Assembly: GCA_013215145.1 (NCBI GenBank)
Contig: JABSRP010000026.1
Span: forward strand, 1 to 64,000
From: Pseudobacteriovorax sp.
GTDB taxonomy: Bacteria; Bdellovibrionota_B; Oligoflexia; Oligoflexales; Oligoflexaceae
Direction: 5' to 3'
Length of the DNA: 64,000 bases
Shown piece after piece: positions 8,126-16,658 of this stretch. The notes beneath the pieces are model-generated. The model was not told the DNA's origin, did no database searches, and saw only the letters and a list, made by a program, of their open reading frames with translations. Position 1 is the first letter of the stretch. Each line of letters starts with the position of its first letter. The position numbers were made by a program, and so were the translations under genes.

Positions 8126-9667
8126 CTAGGACGCTGCAGGTACTTTTCCAACAAGTTCTGAGACGACTTCAATAACGGTGTCTGTAGATAAAGGCTTATC
8201 CAAGACCTTATTTGCTTGATATTCGCTAGCCGCTAGATCTTCAGCCAAACCTGGGTAGTAGCCTGAGCATAGGATAAACGGTACCGACTTGTCAGTCATA
8301 CGAATTTTTGCTAGAAGCTCCAACCCATCCACATTTGGCATACGAATATCGCTCAATATAACATCGGGCTTTGTTCTAAAATAGGCATGCATACCCTCTT
8401 CGCCGTCAGTAGCAATCACAACATCGTAACCGGCATGTATAAGCTCTTCCTCAAAGTACTCTCGGATGGAAACATCATCCTCGACAACCAAAACTCTGAC
8501 CTTATCCCGCTTTTCCATAGGCACATGATCTGTCAGGCTTTTGGCTCCAGGGATATAAGCTTTGAAGGTGGCTCCTTTTTGCCAGCCACCATCGACTTCC
8601 ATAAAACCTCGATGCAGGGATACAAACTTTTTTGCGATAGATAGCCCTAGTCCAACGCCTAAGGTCTTTTCTACGCCACTTTCTAATTGATTGAATTTGT
8701 CGAAAATCTTACCTTTATCATCATCCTTGATTCCCAACCCTTCGTCCCTAACGGAAAAGACAAGATAGCTCTGTCCATCTTTTATTTCACAATAGGCCTC
8801 AATAAAGATCTTTTTCCCTTTGGGTGAGAACTTCACAGCATTATTAACTAGGTTTTCCAGAACATGTATGATGCGCCTACGATCGAGAGAAACCACAATG
8901 TGTTCCTGGCACTCCACGAGCACTTCTATGTTTTTTTCGTTAGCGATGACCTGTAGATTGCCAATACACTCGCCTAAAAACTCATCGATATTGGTATCAA
9001 CATAGTCGAGGCTAAATCCTTTTTCCAGCCTTACGATATCTAAAATGTCAGTGACCATATCAGTGGCGTTCTTAGTATTTCTTCGAATCCTTTCGACAAA
9101 TGAAAGCTGGTCGCCGGAAAGTATTTTTTTACTCGACGTAGAGAGTAGATAATCACAACACAAGGAAATAACACTTAAGGGAGTTCGCACGTCATGTGAG
9201 ACTACGCCGAGGTAATCGTCTTTGTAGTTTAATTGATTCTTCAAGTCTTTGTTGTCATCTTTCAACGACTTCAATTCTTTGCTTAAGGGTTCCAGCAGAT
9301 CTGTCAACTCTACCAATCCCTTGATGTGATCACCGTCAACCACTGGCGCCCAAGACAGTTTGTGTGAGGAGAGAAAAGCGACGGCATCAGAGAGCGACAT
9401 GGCCGAAGAAAGCGTCCTAGGCTCTTTGGTCATAATTTCGGAAATTTTCGCATTTTTTGATTTTTTAGTAATGATTGCTGATACGAAATCTTCTTGACGA
9501 AACAGACCGACAAGCTTGGACTGTTCGTCAACCACAAAGCATCGGGACTCTTGCCTTTGCCCAAGTTGAATTGCGGCATTTTCAAAGGGAGTATGCAAAT
9601 CAAGTTTGAAGAACTTGCCTTGAACAAACGGAGCAATGGACCCAGTGATGTCTACAACTTTTGTCAT
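8126..9667 (-). CDS. CBS-domain hybrid histidine kinase with C-terminal receiver
   Basis: A 513-residue soluble signalling protein. Order: two CBS motifs (residues 5-130, e.g. CFVVDEQSKLVGLFRQEDF and APVVDGDHIKGLVELTDLL), a short coiled coil, a HisKA domain with phospho-acceptor His in VVSHDVRTPL (near 165), a HATPase with N, G1 and G2 boxes (LVNNAVKF, VRDEGLGI, GVGLGLSIAKKF), and a receiver domain with phospho-acceptor Asp in ILSDIRMPN. CBS pairs usually bind adenine nucleotides, so the kinase may sense energy state (inference). There are no membrane segments. The ATG at 9667 gives a natural N-terminus; a GTG at 9688 is the alternative. No output regulator is adjacent. Confidence 0.85.
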   Translation of the reverse strand: MTKVVDITGSIAPFVQGKFFKLDLHTPFENAAIQLGQRQESRCFVVDEQSKLVGLFRQEDFVSAIITKKSKNAKISEIMTKEPRTLSSAMSLSDAVAFLSSHKLSWAPVVDGDHIKGLVELTDLLEPLSKELKSLKDDNKDLKNQLNYKDDYLGVVSHDVRTPLSVISLCCDYLLSTSSKKILSGDQLSFVERIRRNTKNATDMVTDILDIVRLEKGFSLDYVDTNIDEFLGECIGNLQVIANEKNIEVLVECQEHIVVSLDRRRIIHVLENLVNNAVKFSPKGKKIFIEAYCEIKDGQSYLVFSVRDEGLGIKDDDKGKIFDKFNQLESGVEKTLGVGLGLSIAKKFVSLHRGFMEVDGGWQKGATFKAYIPGAKSLTDHVPMEKRDKVRVLVVEDDVSIREYFEEELIHAGYDVVIATDGEEGMHAYFRTKPDVILSDIRMPNVDGLELLAKIRMTDKSVPFILCSGYYPGLAEDLAASEYQANKVLDKPLSTDTVIEVVSELVGKVPAAS

Positions 9668-9743
9668 GCTAACCCTGTCGCGATTCACTCATTACCGATG
9701 AATCATCGACAGGGATTTCTAGAACTTTAGTGTATTTCTGCAC

Positions 9744-11471
9744 TTATGGGTAATATATACCACCAGTCGACACATCAGTGGTGGCTCCTTGATTTCCACC
9801 CCAGATGATGAGGCTACTTCCCGTCCAAACAGCAGAATGATACCAGCGACTTTCCGGTCTAAAGCGACTACTGACCCCAGCCCATCTCTTGTTATCGGGA
9901 TTAAAGCGGAAGACCTCACTGAAGTAAGTTCTTAGGCGATTGGATTTCCCGCCGTATACCAAAGCCTCGAATCCGTTCCAAGTCACTGTGTGACCAACTC
10001 GTTCCATGACCATCTCTGCACCTTCAGTCGTCCACTCTCCTCGCGACAAATCGAATAGTCCGCCTGTAGAGGTCAGTTGCCGTTGACTGCTAACCCCGCC
10101 ACCACTGAAGACGAACAGTTTGGTTCCCGACCATATCGCTTGATGACCAGCCCTTTTGCTCGGTACGTTTGAAGAGCGAGAGTCTGGCATGGTACTCCAA
10201 GACCGGGCTCCGATATCGTAGATAGCCCCTGAGTTTGAGACGTTACGATCACTACCGCTAACACCTTCGTAGCCACCCCAGACGACCACTTTGTTATCTC
10301 CAACCCAAGTTACCGAGTGTCCAGCAATTTTTCTGGGAGCTTCGCTATCGTAAGCAACCATATCGTCCCACTGCTTTGTCTTTGGATCGAAGATACCGCC
10401 AATCGGTAAACCATCTTGATCGATTCCACCCCAAACAACGAGTTTGTCGCCAGTCCATGCCGTTTTTTGTCTTGGATCAAATGTCCAAGTGGATGATTGC
10501 GGATTCCAACCCGGATTACTTATTTGAGTCACATTCCCGGTTTGCGGATTCCAAAGAAATCCATCATAACGCCATGTAGCCGTTGATCCGTTATTAGTAT
10601 AACCACCCCAGACTAACATCTCTTCTCCGGTCCAATGAGCGTCGTGAAAGTAGCGCTCCCCACCACCAGAGATGTTCAACCTGTCCCAAGTATTGTTTGA
10701 CGGATTGAAGATGCCACCATCACTTAACGATTGTTGAGCAGCCGAATCAAATCCACCATAAACGATCATCCGATCACCAGTCCAAACGGCACTATGCTTT
10801 TGTCTCGCGCTTGGTTGATTATTCGTGGAAGTGGCAATCCAATCGATTTGGCCCTGGCTCCAAGCGTCCATAACTGCAATGGCTACATTGTCAGCGAGGG
10901 TCTCATCACCACCAAAGTGGTGAACCGATTCATGGATTAATAATTGGGTAGCTTCGTAGAAGCTGATGACCAAATCGCGGCAAGCTGGATAAGAAAACAA
11001 TACTGGTTTCGTCGTAGGGATCGGCTCCCCTGCTTCAGGTGGGAACGTCCAGGCACAGGTAGGTTGTGCTTCTAAGTACCAAACATGCTCAGAGGCTAAA
11101 ATATCACCGGCTAACGCCAACTGGTTTTTACTTAACCACTCTCTAGTCTCGGAGTTTGAGATCGCATTGATAGCTACCTCAGGAAGTCGACTTACGATAT
11201 GAGACGCATGGTCTCTCGCTCGTGCAAAGCCAATCCTGAGCCAGTCACCGCCATTTCCCACAGTCCATCCCATAGCCAAGGTCTGATTGGAAGGACCATT
11301 GCCATTGCGATTGCCCGATCGATTCCAGTTAGGGTCGACGGTGGCATTGTTGTGCCGATTGTTTTGATCAACTCTGGGACCAAAACGATCTTTCCATTTT
11401 TGATTTCCGTAGCCTTGTATTGCAGGCATCAATACCCACAAGGCTACACACCATAGCTTAATATTCATCAT
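9744..11471 (-). CDS. Exported kelch-repeat protein with N-terminal HExxH domain
   Basis: A 575-residue exported protein. A signal peptide (residues 1-21) leads to an Asn/Arg-rich linker (to about 65), then a helical domain of about 140 residues holding H180-E-S-V-H184 followed by HFGGDETLAD, the pattern of a zinc metallopeptidase helix. The rest is seven kelch-type repeats of the form xHSAVWTGxxxxVWGG spaced about 50 residues apart, expected to close into a beta-propeller. Kelch propellers bind proteins or glycans; the HExxH domain may cut them or be a degenerate binding fold. Its ATG overlaps the TIGR02147 stop (ATGA) and has a strong GGAGGAGGG site, so the two genes are coupled. Proteolytic activity is inference. 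Confidence 0.75.
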   Translation of the reverse strand: MMNIKLWCVALWVLMPAIQGYGNQKWKDRFGPRVDQNNRHNNATVDPNWNRSGNRNGNGPSNQTLAMGWTVGNGGDWLRIGFARARDHASHIVSRLPEVAINAISNSETREWLSKNQLALAGDILASEHVWYLEAQPTCAWTFPPEAGEPIPTTKPVLFSYPACRDLVISFYEATQLLIHESVHHFGGDETLADNVAIAVMDAWSQGQIDWIATSTNNQPSARQKHSAVWTGDRMIVYGGFDSAAQQSLSDGGIFNPSNNTWDRLNISGGGERYFHDAHWTGEEMLVWGGYTNNGSTATWRYDGFLWNPQTGNVTQISNPGWNPQSSTWTFDPRQKTAWTGDKLVVWGGIDQDGLPIGGIFDPKTKQWDDMVAYDSEAPRKIAGHSVTWVGDNKVVVWGGYEGVSGSDRNVSNSGAIYDIGARSWSTMPDSRSSNVPSKRAGHQAIWSGTKLFVFSGGGVSSQRQLTSTGGLFDLSRGEWTTEGAEMVMERVGHTVTWNGFEALVYGGKSNRLRTYFSEVFRFNPDNKRWAGVSSRFRPESRWYHSAVWTGSSLIIWGGNQGATTDVSTGGIYYP

Positions 11472-12283
11472 ACTCCCTCCTCCGCGATCTTAAACAACTG
11501 CATGGCTATGCAGTAAACCTTATCTTTTTTTCCGTCACTCTCGAATCGTTCTCGAAAGTGATTTTGAAACCGTTCCATTTCTTTCGAAGCCTCGGCTACC
11601 TCATCCTTATTCAAAGCAAATAGGTGAGTCTGAAAATGCCTCTGGTTCACAGGTTGGGTCGACAACGCTTCGAGTGCCTTTGTAAGAACCTGTTTATGAA
11701 ACTTCCTGATACTTTCCGAGGGAATACCACCCGGAATCCAACCGTGAACTTCAATGGCTTCGAGACGCCCATCTTCCGTCCTTTTCAGAAGACCAACACG
11801 CAAAAGCCTGTCGATTGCCAGTTCAATTTGAATCGGAGAAATCCCAAGCCGACGAGCAATCCATTTCGCATCAGGTTTAAAGGTATTCAGTTTCATAAGT
11901 TCTAGAATACCAATATGATACCAATCAGAAATGATCTTGAAGGCATCTAATTGAAGCTGAAAGGTCTTATTTTCTTTGGATTCAACTTGTTTTTTCAATA
12001 ATCTAAGGTGCGCATCCTGCTTCTCACGAACACTGCGTGCATGGCGAACGGAGACGAGATCACAAAAGTGTATGACTTCGCTTTCGCGGTATCCTAGGTT
12101 AACGGCAATTTTCTCGGCAGCTTTTCGTGAAACTCCCTGCTTGTAGTTTAAGATTTCACTGAGCCGCGAGGGCGAAAGGCTTAAATCTCTTGCGAACGCC
12201 CTCAGTGAATAACGAGGGTTCTGCTCACAACGATTATCAAGTTCCGATTTTAAAATCTGACGATAGTCTTGATGCGCTTCCAT
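11468..12283 (-). CDS. TIGR02147-family regulator
   Basis: A 271-residue protein of the TIGR02147/DUF4423 type, known mainly from Fibrobacteres and Bdellovibrio-like bacteria and often found beside exported-protein genes. The N-terminus has a Cro/XRE-like helix-turn-helix (SLRAFARDLSLSPSRLSEIL, residues 25-60). The C-terminal half has a winged-helix-like segment (AKWIARRLGISPIQIELAIDRLL) and a mixed helical tail. I chose the ATG at 12283, where the recognisable family N-terminus MEAHQDYRQILK begins and GGAGG lies upstream; the longer frame to 12352 adds unrelated residues. It is the first gene of a two-gene operon with the kelch protein, which it probably controls. Upstream DNA is rich in inverted repeats. 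Confidence 0.8.
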   Translation of the reverse strand: MEAHQDYRQILKSELDNRCEQNPRYSLRAFARDLSLSPSRLSEILNYKQGVSRKAAEKIAVNLGYRESEVIHFCDLVSVRHARSVREKQDAHLRLLKKQVESKENKTFQLQLDAFKIISDWYHIGILELMKLNTFKPDAKWIARRLGISPIQIELAIDRLLRVGLLKRTEDGRLEAIEVHGWIPGGIPSESIRKFHKQVLTKALEALSTQPVNQRHFQTHLFALNKDEVAEASKEMERFQNHFRERFESDGKKDKVYCIAMQLFKIAEEGV

Positions 12284-12358
12284 GTTACCTAACCTCCATC
12301 TATTTCCCTTATAAAGAGTTTTTAGGGTGAAATGCAAGCCTACACAGAACAAAACGTT

Positions 12359-12454
12359 CTGGAAAAAATTGTGAATTTTCCAGGTTATTCACGGTGAAAA
12401 TTAAAATCATATGCGATACTTAGATACATGGTTAGACAAACTAAGATTGTCTAA
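12359..12454. promoter_or_regulatory. Cluster of perfect inverted repeats in a 388-bp divergent intergenic region
   Basis: Between the TIGR02147 gene (starting leftward at 12283) and the AI-2E permease gene (12672) there is no ORF. The segment holds CTGGAAAA 12359-12366 / TTTTCCAG 12376-12383, GTGAAT 12371-12376 / ATTCAC 12387-12392, and TTAGACAA 12432-12439 / TTGTCTAA 12447-12454, all perfect arms with short spacers. The first two interlock. These look like operator sites, most simply for the neighbouring helix-turn-helix regulator (inference). The rest, 12455-12671, is AT-rich with two long A-runs near 12566-12582. Confidence 0.5.
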
Positions 12455-12671
12455 GATGTTAGCCATTCAGACGAGACTAAATTACCGATTTCTTTAGACT
12501 GGGGAGCAGGAATGATTCGCCAATAAGATTAACAAAGATGTAACCACTTCAACGTAAGCACTCAAAAAAAAATGAAAAAAAAATTGAGAGATGAATTTTT
12601 CTAAATAAGATATTAGAAGACAAACAAGTCATTTAAACCAGTTCTATGTTTACCGCTCGAAAGGAAGCAAC

Positions 12672-13667
12672 ATGCAGAGCCGCCTTGCTACTAGTGTCTT
12701 TGTACTGGCACTATTACTAATGTCATCGGTGATTCTATATTTTACCAAAGATATTATGATTCCCTTTGTACTCTCTTTGTTTCTGGTTTACACCATTCAA
12801 CCAGCAATCCGATTCTTTCAAAAGCGTTTTAAGATAAATCGATCCATTGCGTTGCCCATTGTACTCATACTCGTTGTCGTGGGATTTGTCATAATCTTTG
12901 CCGCCGTAGGGCATTCTCTGCGTCAAATAGCAGCTAACTCGGAACAATATCAGGCAAAGGTGCTGAGGGCCTTAGATCTTGTGACCAACTTCGTAAATGA
13001 CTCAGGTATTTTGGCAGATGAAACACCTGATTTGCGAGAACTCGTGTCGTCGCTTCCCATCTTTGGATTCTTGTCCAAAATCTCAGGCGCGATTTTTAAT
13101 GGTATTTCTGACTTCACACTCATTGCTATTTTTAGCCTATTTCTTATGACAGGAAAACAGATTGGCATCCCCAAAGACGGATTGATAGAGAAGGCAAATC
13201 AAAGTGTTCGCGGATATTTGACGACAAAACTCTTAACATCGTTAGCTACAGGAAGTCTGACAGCGATTTTTTTCTTTATTGTTGATCTTGAGATGGCATT
13301 TATGTTTGGTCTATTAGCCTTCTTGCTCAACTTTATACCAACGATCGGCTCTATATTTGCGACTCTCCTACCTCTCCCTATCGCCCTGTTGCAGTTCTCT
13401 AACCCGACTCTCATTGTCCTGTCGCTCGTCATCCCCGGCTCTATCCAGTTCATTATAGGCAATGTCATTGAACCAAAAATCATTGGCCAAAACCTGGATC
13501 TGCACCCCATCACTATTCTCTTGAGCCTGATGTTCTGGGGGATCTTGTGGGGTATACCGGGAATGTTTTTGGCCACTCCCATCACGGTAATCTGCCGGCT
13601 TTTCCTAGCTAATTCAACAAGATATGAAGGCTTCGCTGAGCTCATGTCAGGAAGGATAAAGTTCTAG
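12672..13667 (+). CDS. AI-2E/PerM-family membrane permease
   Basis: A 331-residue inner-membrane protein of the AI-2E exporter family (PerM/TqsA/YdiK group). About seven to eight hydrophobic segments are visible: two at the N-terminus, a central soluble stretch (about 80-150), then a dense C-terminal membrane block. Family landmarks are FVLSLFLVYTIQPAIRFF, LNFIPTIGSIFATLLPLPIALL and GNVIEPKIIGQNLDLHPITILL. Members have been linked to autoinducer-2 or other small-molecule export and to Na+/H+ antiport, so the substrate is open. AAGGA 6 bases before the ATG supports the start. It precedes the haem-lipoprotein candidate by 45 bp. Confidence 0.9.
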   Translation: MQSRLATSVFVLALLLMSSVILYFTKDIMIPFVLSLFLVYTIQPAIRFFQKRFKINRSIALPIVLILVVVGFVIIFAAVGHSLRQIAANSEQYQAKVLRALDLVTNFVNDSGILADETPDLRELVSSLPIFGFLSKISGAIFNGISDFTLIAIFSLFLMTGKQIGIPKDGLIEKANQSVRGYLTTKLLTSLATGSLTAIFFFIVDLEMAFMFGLLAFLLNFIPTIGSIFATLLPLPIALLQFSNPTLIVLSLVIPGSIQFIIGNVIEPKIIGQNLDLHPITILLSLMFWGILWGIPGMFLATPITVICRLFLANSTRYEGFAELMSGRIKF

Positions 13668-13712
13668 TCCGAATCCGCCGATCTCTCCTTGAACCGACAA
13701 GGGGGAGTGTCT

Positions 13713-14183
13713 ATGCGGTTTTTCCGCTTTTCCATTGTTATGTTGCTGGTTCCATGCTCGGGCTGCCTCGAACCTTCGGGGGAAAAGGGCTATCTCACAG
13801 CAGAAGCGATCGCTGAGAAGGAACAAATTGCTGCAGAAGAGGCTGCAGAAGTAGCAGCGGCAAAGATAAACTTCGAAGATCTTCAGCCAGTATTCCAGGC
13901 TACCTGCGCCACCGAACAATGCCATACAAGGGCTGGAGGTATTACGCCGTCTCTAGAGTTCCAGTCTAGTTTCTTCGCTGCGCTCAACCCAATTATCGAT
14001 CCAAACGATCTTGTTGGTCCTCGAGTTTTGGAAATCATTCAAGGAAATACCGACGTTATCATGCCACCAGAAGGCGAGCAATTGCTTGACACAAACCCAG
14101 ATTTTGTTACACAGTATCAGACCTGGGTCGAACAGAATTTCGATGCCTCCGGCGCGAGGGTACTTACCGAAGATGCAGAGTAG
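13713..14183 (+). CDS. Lipoprotein with CX4CH motif, putative monohaem cytochrome c-like protein
   Basis: A 156-residue lipoprotein: signal peptide, lipobox ending S-G-C, an Ala/Glu-rich helix, then a domain beginning FEDLQPVFQATCATEQCH. The CX4CH motif, a following Gly-rich turn and a later IMPPEGEQL segment match the small cytochrome c domains in which CxxCH is normally the haem site and the Met of MPP is the sixth ligand. Here the two Cys are four apart instead of two, a spacing known from some Geobacter-type haem sites but uncommon. GGGGGAG lies before the ATG at 13713, so the longer reading from 13689 is rejected. It probably acts in periplasmic electron transfer, if it is haemylated at all. 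Confidence 0.65.
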   Translation: MRFFRFSIVMLLVPCSGCLEPSGEKGYLTAEAIAEKEQIAAEEAAEVAAAKINFEDLQPVFQATCATEQCHTRAGGITPSLEFQSSFFAALNPIIDPNDLVGPRVLEIIQGNTDVIMPPEGEQLLDTNPDFVTQYQTWVEQNFDASGARVLTEDAE

Positions 14184-14265
14184 CCGTATACTTTCCTAAA
14201 CCGAAGAAAAGTTACAGTTTTCTGTCAGCGCCCATTCTTTTCCTAAGGTTTAGATAGGATAGGTT

Positions 14266-14685
14266 ATGAAACACAGGGCTCAAGTCGTTGACTACAGCCA
14301 TGAGGTCAGATCATTTCAGTCGCCAATTATCCGATACGGCTTCATTACATTGAGTTTTTGTTTTCTTATCCTGGGAATCATCGGCATTTTTTTACCAATC
14401 TTACCGACAACTCCTTTTGTCTTACTATCTGCAGCGCTTTTTGCAAGATCTTCACCTCGTTTTTACAACTGGATTATGAATCACAAAACCCTCGGCCCAC
14501 CATTGCGGAAATGGAAAGAAAAGGGAGCAATCAATAGAAGGGCCAAGGTCATGGCCATAGGCATGCTCTCACTGACAATGATCATTAGTGTTTTTTTTCT
14601 TGTCCCTCTGCTTACCGTCAAACTTATTCTTATCGTAATTTGGTTTTCCGTTGGGACCTTTCTCTGGACCAGACCTGAGGCTTAA
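14266..14685 (+). CDS. YbaN/DUF454 family inner-membrane protein
   Basis: A 139-residue membrane protein of the DUF454 (YbaN) family, whose biochemical role is unknown. A hydrophobic hairpin near residues 25-62 contains the family core GIIGIFLPILPTTPFVLLSA followed by LFARSSPRFYNWI. An amphipathic KTLGPPLRKWKEKGAI segment precedes two more membrane helices (about 92-135). Length is typical of the family. An AGGATAGG sequence lies just before the ATG. It stands alone between the haem-lipoprotein gene and the leftward bcp operon. Confidence 0.85.
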   Translation: MKHRAQVVDYSHEVRSFQSPIIRYGFITLSFCFLILGIIGIFLPILPTTPFVLLSAALFARSSPRFYNWIMNHKTLGPPLRKWKEKGAINRRAKVMAIGMLSLTMIISVFFLVPLLTVKLILIVIWFSVGTFLWTRPEA

Positions 14686-14715
14686 ACACCTTAAAATAGC
14701 TAAGTACATGCAATT

Positions 14716-14782
14716 AGAAAAAGCTTGCCCTCAATACCTAACCATAAAACTCAAAGGTTCGTGAGGATTTCGGGTTGAGGGC
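14716..14782 (-). terminator. Possible terminator of the tldD-pmbA-bcp operon
   Basis: On the minus strand, GCCCTCAA (complement of 14775-14782) pairs with TTGAGGGC (complement of 14727-14734) and is followed by AAGCTTTTTCT. The stem is perfect, but the loop of about 40 bases is long. It begins 30 bp past the bcp stop codon. Confidence 0.4.
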
Positions 14783-14811
14783 ATAACGCTGCAGGCGTCG
14801 AGTTTTTCAAG

Positions 14812-15288
14812 TCACAGATTTTCTTTTATCCAAAGTAGAACATCATCATGATGAGTCTTTGTTTTTACCTTATCCATAATGTGGACCAAACGCCCATCTG
14901 CATTGATAATAAAGGTAGTCCGAACCAACCCCATATACTCCTTACCATAGTTTTTCTTTAAGGCCCAAACCCCGTATTTATCAGCAATAGCGTGATCCTC
15001 GTCGGACAAAAGATCAAAGTTCAAGCCTTCTTTTTCTCTAAACTTTGCTAGTCGAGCCGGAGAGTCAATACTGACTCCAAGTACAACAGTGTCTTTTCGT
15101 GAAAATTTAGCTTTGTTATCCCTAATGCCACAAGCCTGAACAGTACATCCAGGCGTCATAGCCTTTGGGTAAAAGTACAGGACTACATTTTTTTCACCTC
15201 TAAAGCTCTTGAGAGAGATTTTTTCGCCATCTTGATTCAGTAAAGTAAATGCAGGGGCTAAATTTCCTACTTTAGGTAATGCGCTCAT
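14812..15288 (-). CDS. bcp: Thioredoxin-dependent peroxiredoxin Bcp/PrxQ
   Basis: A 158-residue cytosolic peroxiredoxin of the Bcp/PrxQ subfamily, which reduces hydrogen peroxide and organic hydroperoxides with thioredoxin as partner. The active site MTPGCTVQACGIRD carries the peroxidatic Cys (near 48) and the resolving Cys five residues later, the PrxQ alpha-helix-2 pair. The VLYFYPKAMTPGCT strand and the late R-T-T-F-I-I segment with its conserved Arg are also intact. AAGGAG lies 6 bases before the ATG. It follows pmbA by 17 bp and is the last gene of the tldD-pmbA-bcp operon. Confidence 0.95.
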   Translation of the reverse strand: MSALPKVGNLAPAFTLLNQDGEKISLKSFRGEKNVVLYFYPKAMTPGCTVQACGIRDNKAKFSRKDTVVLGVSIDSPARLAKFREKEGLNFDLLSDEDHAIADKYGVWALKKNYGKEYMGLVRTTFIINADGRLVHIMDKVKTKTHHDDVLLWIKENL

Positions 15289-15305
15289 GGTTTCTCCTTG
15301 GCCTT

Positions 15306-16658
15306 TTATGTTCCAGCGATGCTTTGCGCAGCAAATCGGATTTTTGGTGAAAAGAAAGTTTGAGAGGTGTTGCTGTACAAGGTATCCCCAACTGCAACAA
15401 TTTGATCAAGCAACTGATAAAAATTTCCTGAAATAGTTACATCACGCACATACTGATGTGTCTGCCCATTTTTATAGTAGATCCCATCTAGTGCAAGTGA
15501 AAACTGGCCTGAGATTCCATTCGTCCCAGAATGCAGCCCCTTGAGTCCAATCACACGAATGTAATCACCAGACTCAAGTTCTACTTCCGAAGTTTTCCCT
15601 GTATCTATCACTATATGTGTACCAGATACTGAAAGGGCTCCTCTGGCCGATCTAGCCGCGTGCCCAGTGGACTTTGCATTGAAGAAATGGGCTGTAGCAG
15701 AATTATGATAGAAGTTTTTTAGGACACCTTCGTCAATTAGGGTCGTATCTTGCCTCGGATTTCCCTCGTCATCGAAAGAAGAATAATAAAACCCGTTCTC
15801 ATATTTCGGCAGATCTCTAATGGTAAGCATGGGATTAGCTACTTTTTGATGCAATCGATCCCGAAACTGAGACTTGCCTTCCATCGCCGATTTTGCTGAA
15901 AAACTATGAGAAAAACAGCCAAGTAAGGCATCCAGTTGCTCTATATCAAAAACAATTTCATATTTGCCTGTGGGAACAGCCTTACCCTCAAGGAGCGGCA
16001 AAGCATATTTCACTGATTCGTTAACACAATCCTCAACACTTAGATCTTGAAAAGAGCGACCGATATTCGAATGACTAAACATCGATTGCCTTTGATCATC
16101 TTCCGCCAAGACAGACGTGTAACACGAAAAAGCCCTCTCTTTGTGACTACAAAATGTCCCCAAATGATTGAGGTATATCGACCTAGATTCCCCGTCAGCA
16201 TAGCCGTTGTAAGGGCAGTTTTTGATTCTTTTATCTCGATTTAGGACTTCAGATTCTAATCTTAAAGCAAGATCAACTTTTTCATCGGTACTAGCGGTAT
16301 CCTCTTTGTAAAGTTTAGGATGATCTTCAACCAGAGGCTTTTCGTTTTTTACAGATATCGACTGATTTTCATCACGACTGGAATACTCAGAAATCTGAAT
16401 AGCCTGGGAAACCATTTGATCAATAGCCTTAGGATCGAGAGACTCAGTATAAGAAATTGCAACTTTTTGATCTTTTATAACGCGTATTCCAAGAACATTG
16501 GAGCTGGAAACTTTATACTTATCGATTTCTCCCGATTGCGAGCTCAAAGAAAACGAATCCCCCATGGCAGCAATCACATCACAACCTTGGATACTGTGAG
16601 ACATAGCGCTATCAATCGCTTGTTCAGCGCTCTTTTTTAGTATTTCTGTCGAACCCAT
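15306..16658 (-). CDS. pmbA: TldE/PmbA subunit of the TldD-TldE metalloprotease
   Basis: A 450-residue TldE (PmbA) homologue. In known systems TldD and TldE form a heterodimeric protease that degrades unfolded peptides, matures microcin B17 and acts on CcdA; the zinc lies in TldD, and TldE shapes the cavity. Family landmarks include GIRVIKDQKVAISYTE near the N-terminus, the central FSHSFSAKSAMEGKSQFRDR and GLKGLHSGTNGISGQFSLAL near the C-terminus. As expected for TldE, no HExxxH is present. The ATG overlaps the tldD stop (TAATG), so the subunits are made together. Confidence 0.93.
   Translation of the reverse strand: MGSTEILKKSAEQAIDSAMSHSIQGCDVIAAMGDSFSLSSQSGEIDKYKVSSSNVLGIRVIKDQKVAISYTESLDPKAIDQMVSQAIQISEYSSRDENQSISVKNEKPLVEDHPKLYKEDTASTDEKVDLALRLESEVLNRDKRIKNCPYNGYADGESRSIYLNHLGTFCSHKERAFSCYTSVLAEDDQRQSMFSHSNIGRSFQDLSVEDCVNESVKYALPLLEGKAVPTGKYEIVFDIEQLDALLGCFSHSFSAKSAMEGKSQFRDRLHQKVANPMLTIRDLPKYENGFYYSSFDDEGNPRQDTTLIDEGVLKNFYHNSATAHFFNAKSTGHAARSARGALSVSGTHIVIDTGKTSEVELESGDYIRVIGLKGLHSGTNGISGQFSLALDGIYYKNGQTHQYVRDVTISGNFYQLLDQIVAVGDTLYSNTSQTFFSPKIRFAAQSIAGT

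Noticed and set aside
8108-8127. TTGACA and TATACT close together, promoter-like
   Set aside because: The spacer is only 8 bp, too short for sigma-70, and no plus-strand gene follows.
13199-13645. 148-residue minus-strand frame inside the AI-2E permease gene
   Set aside because: It is a shadow of a clear membrane-protein gene, with no recognisable domain and atypical Arg/Lys composition.
15306-16658. PmbA as an active metalloprotease on its own
   Set aside because: It lacks the HExxxH motif; in this superfamily the metal site lies in TldD, encoded in the coupled upstream gene.
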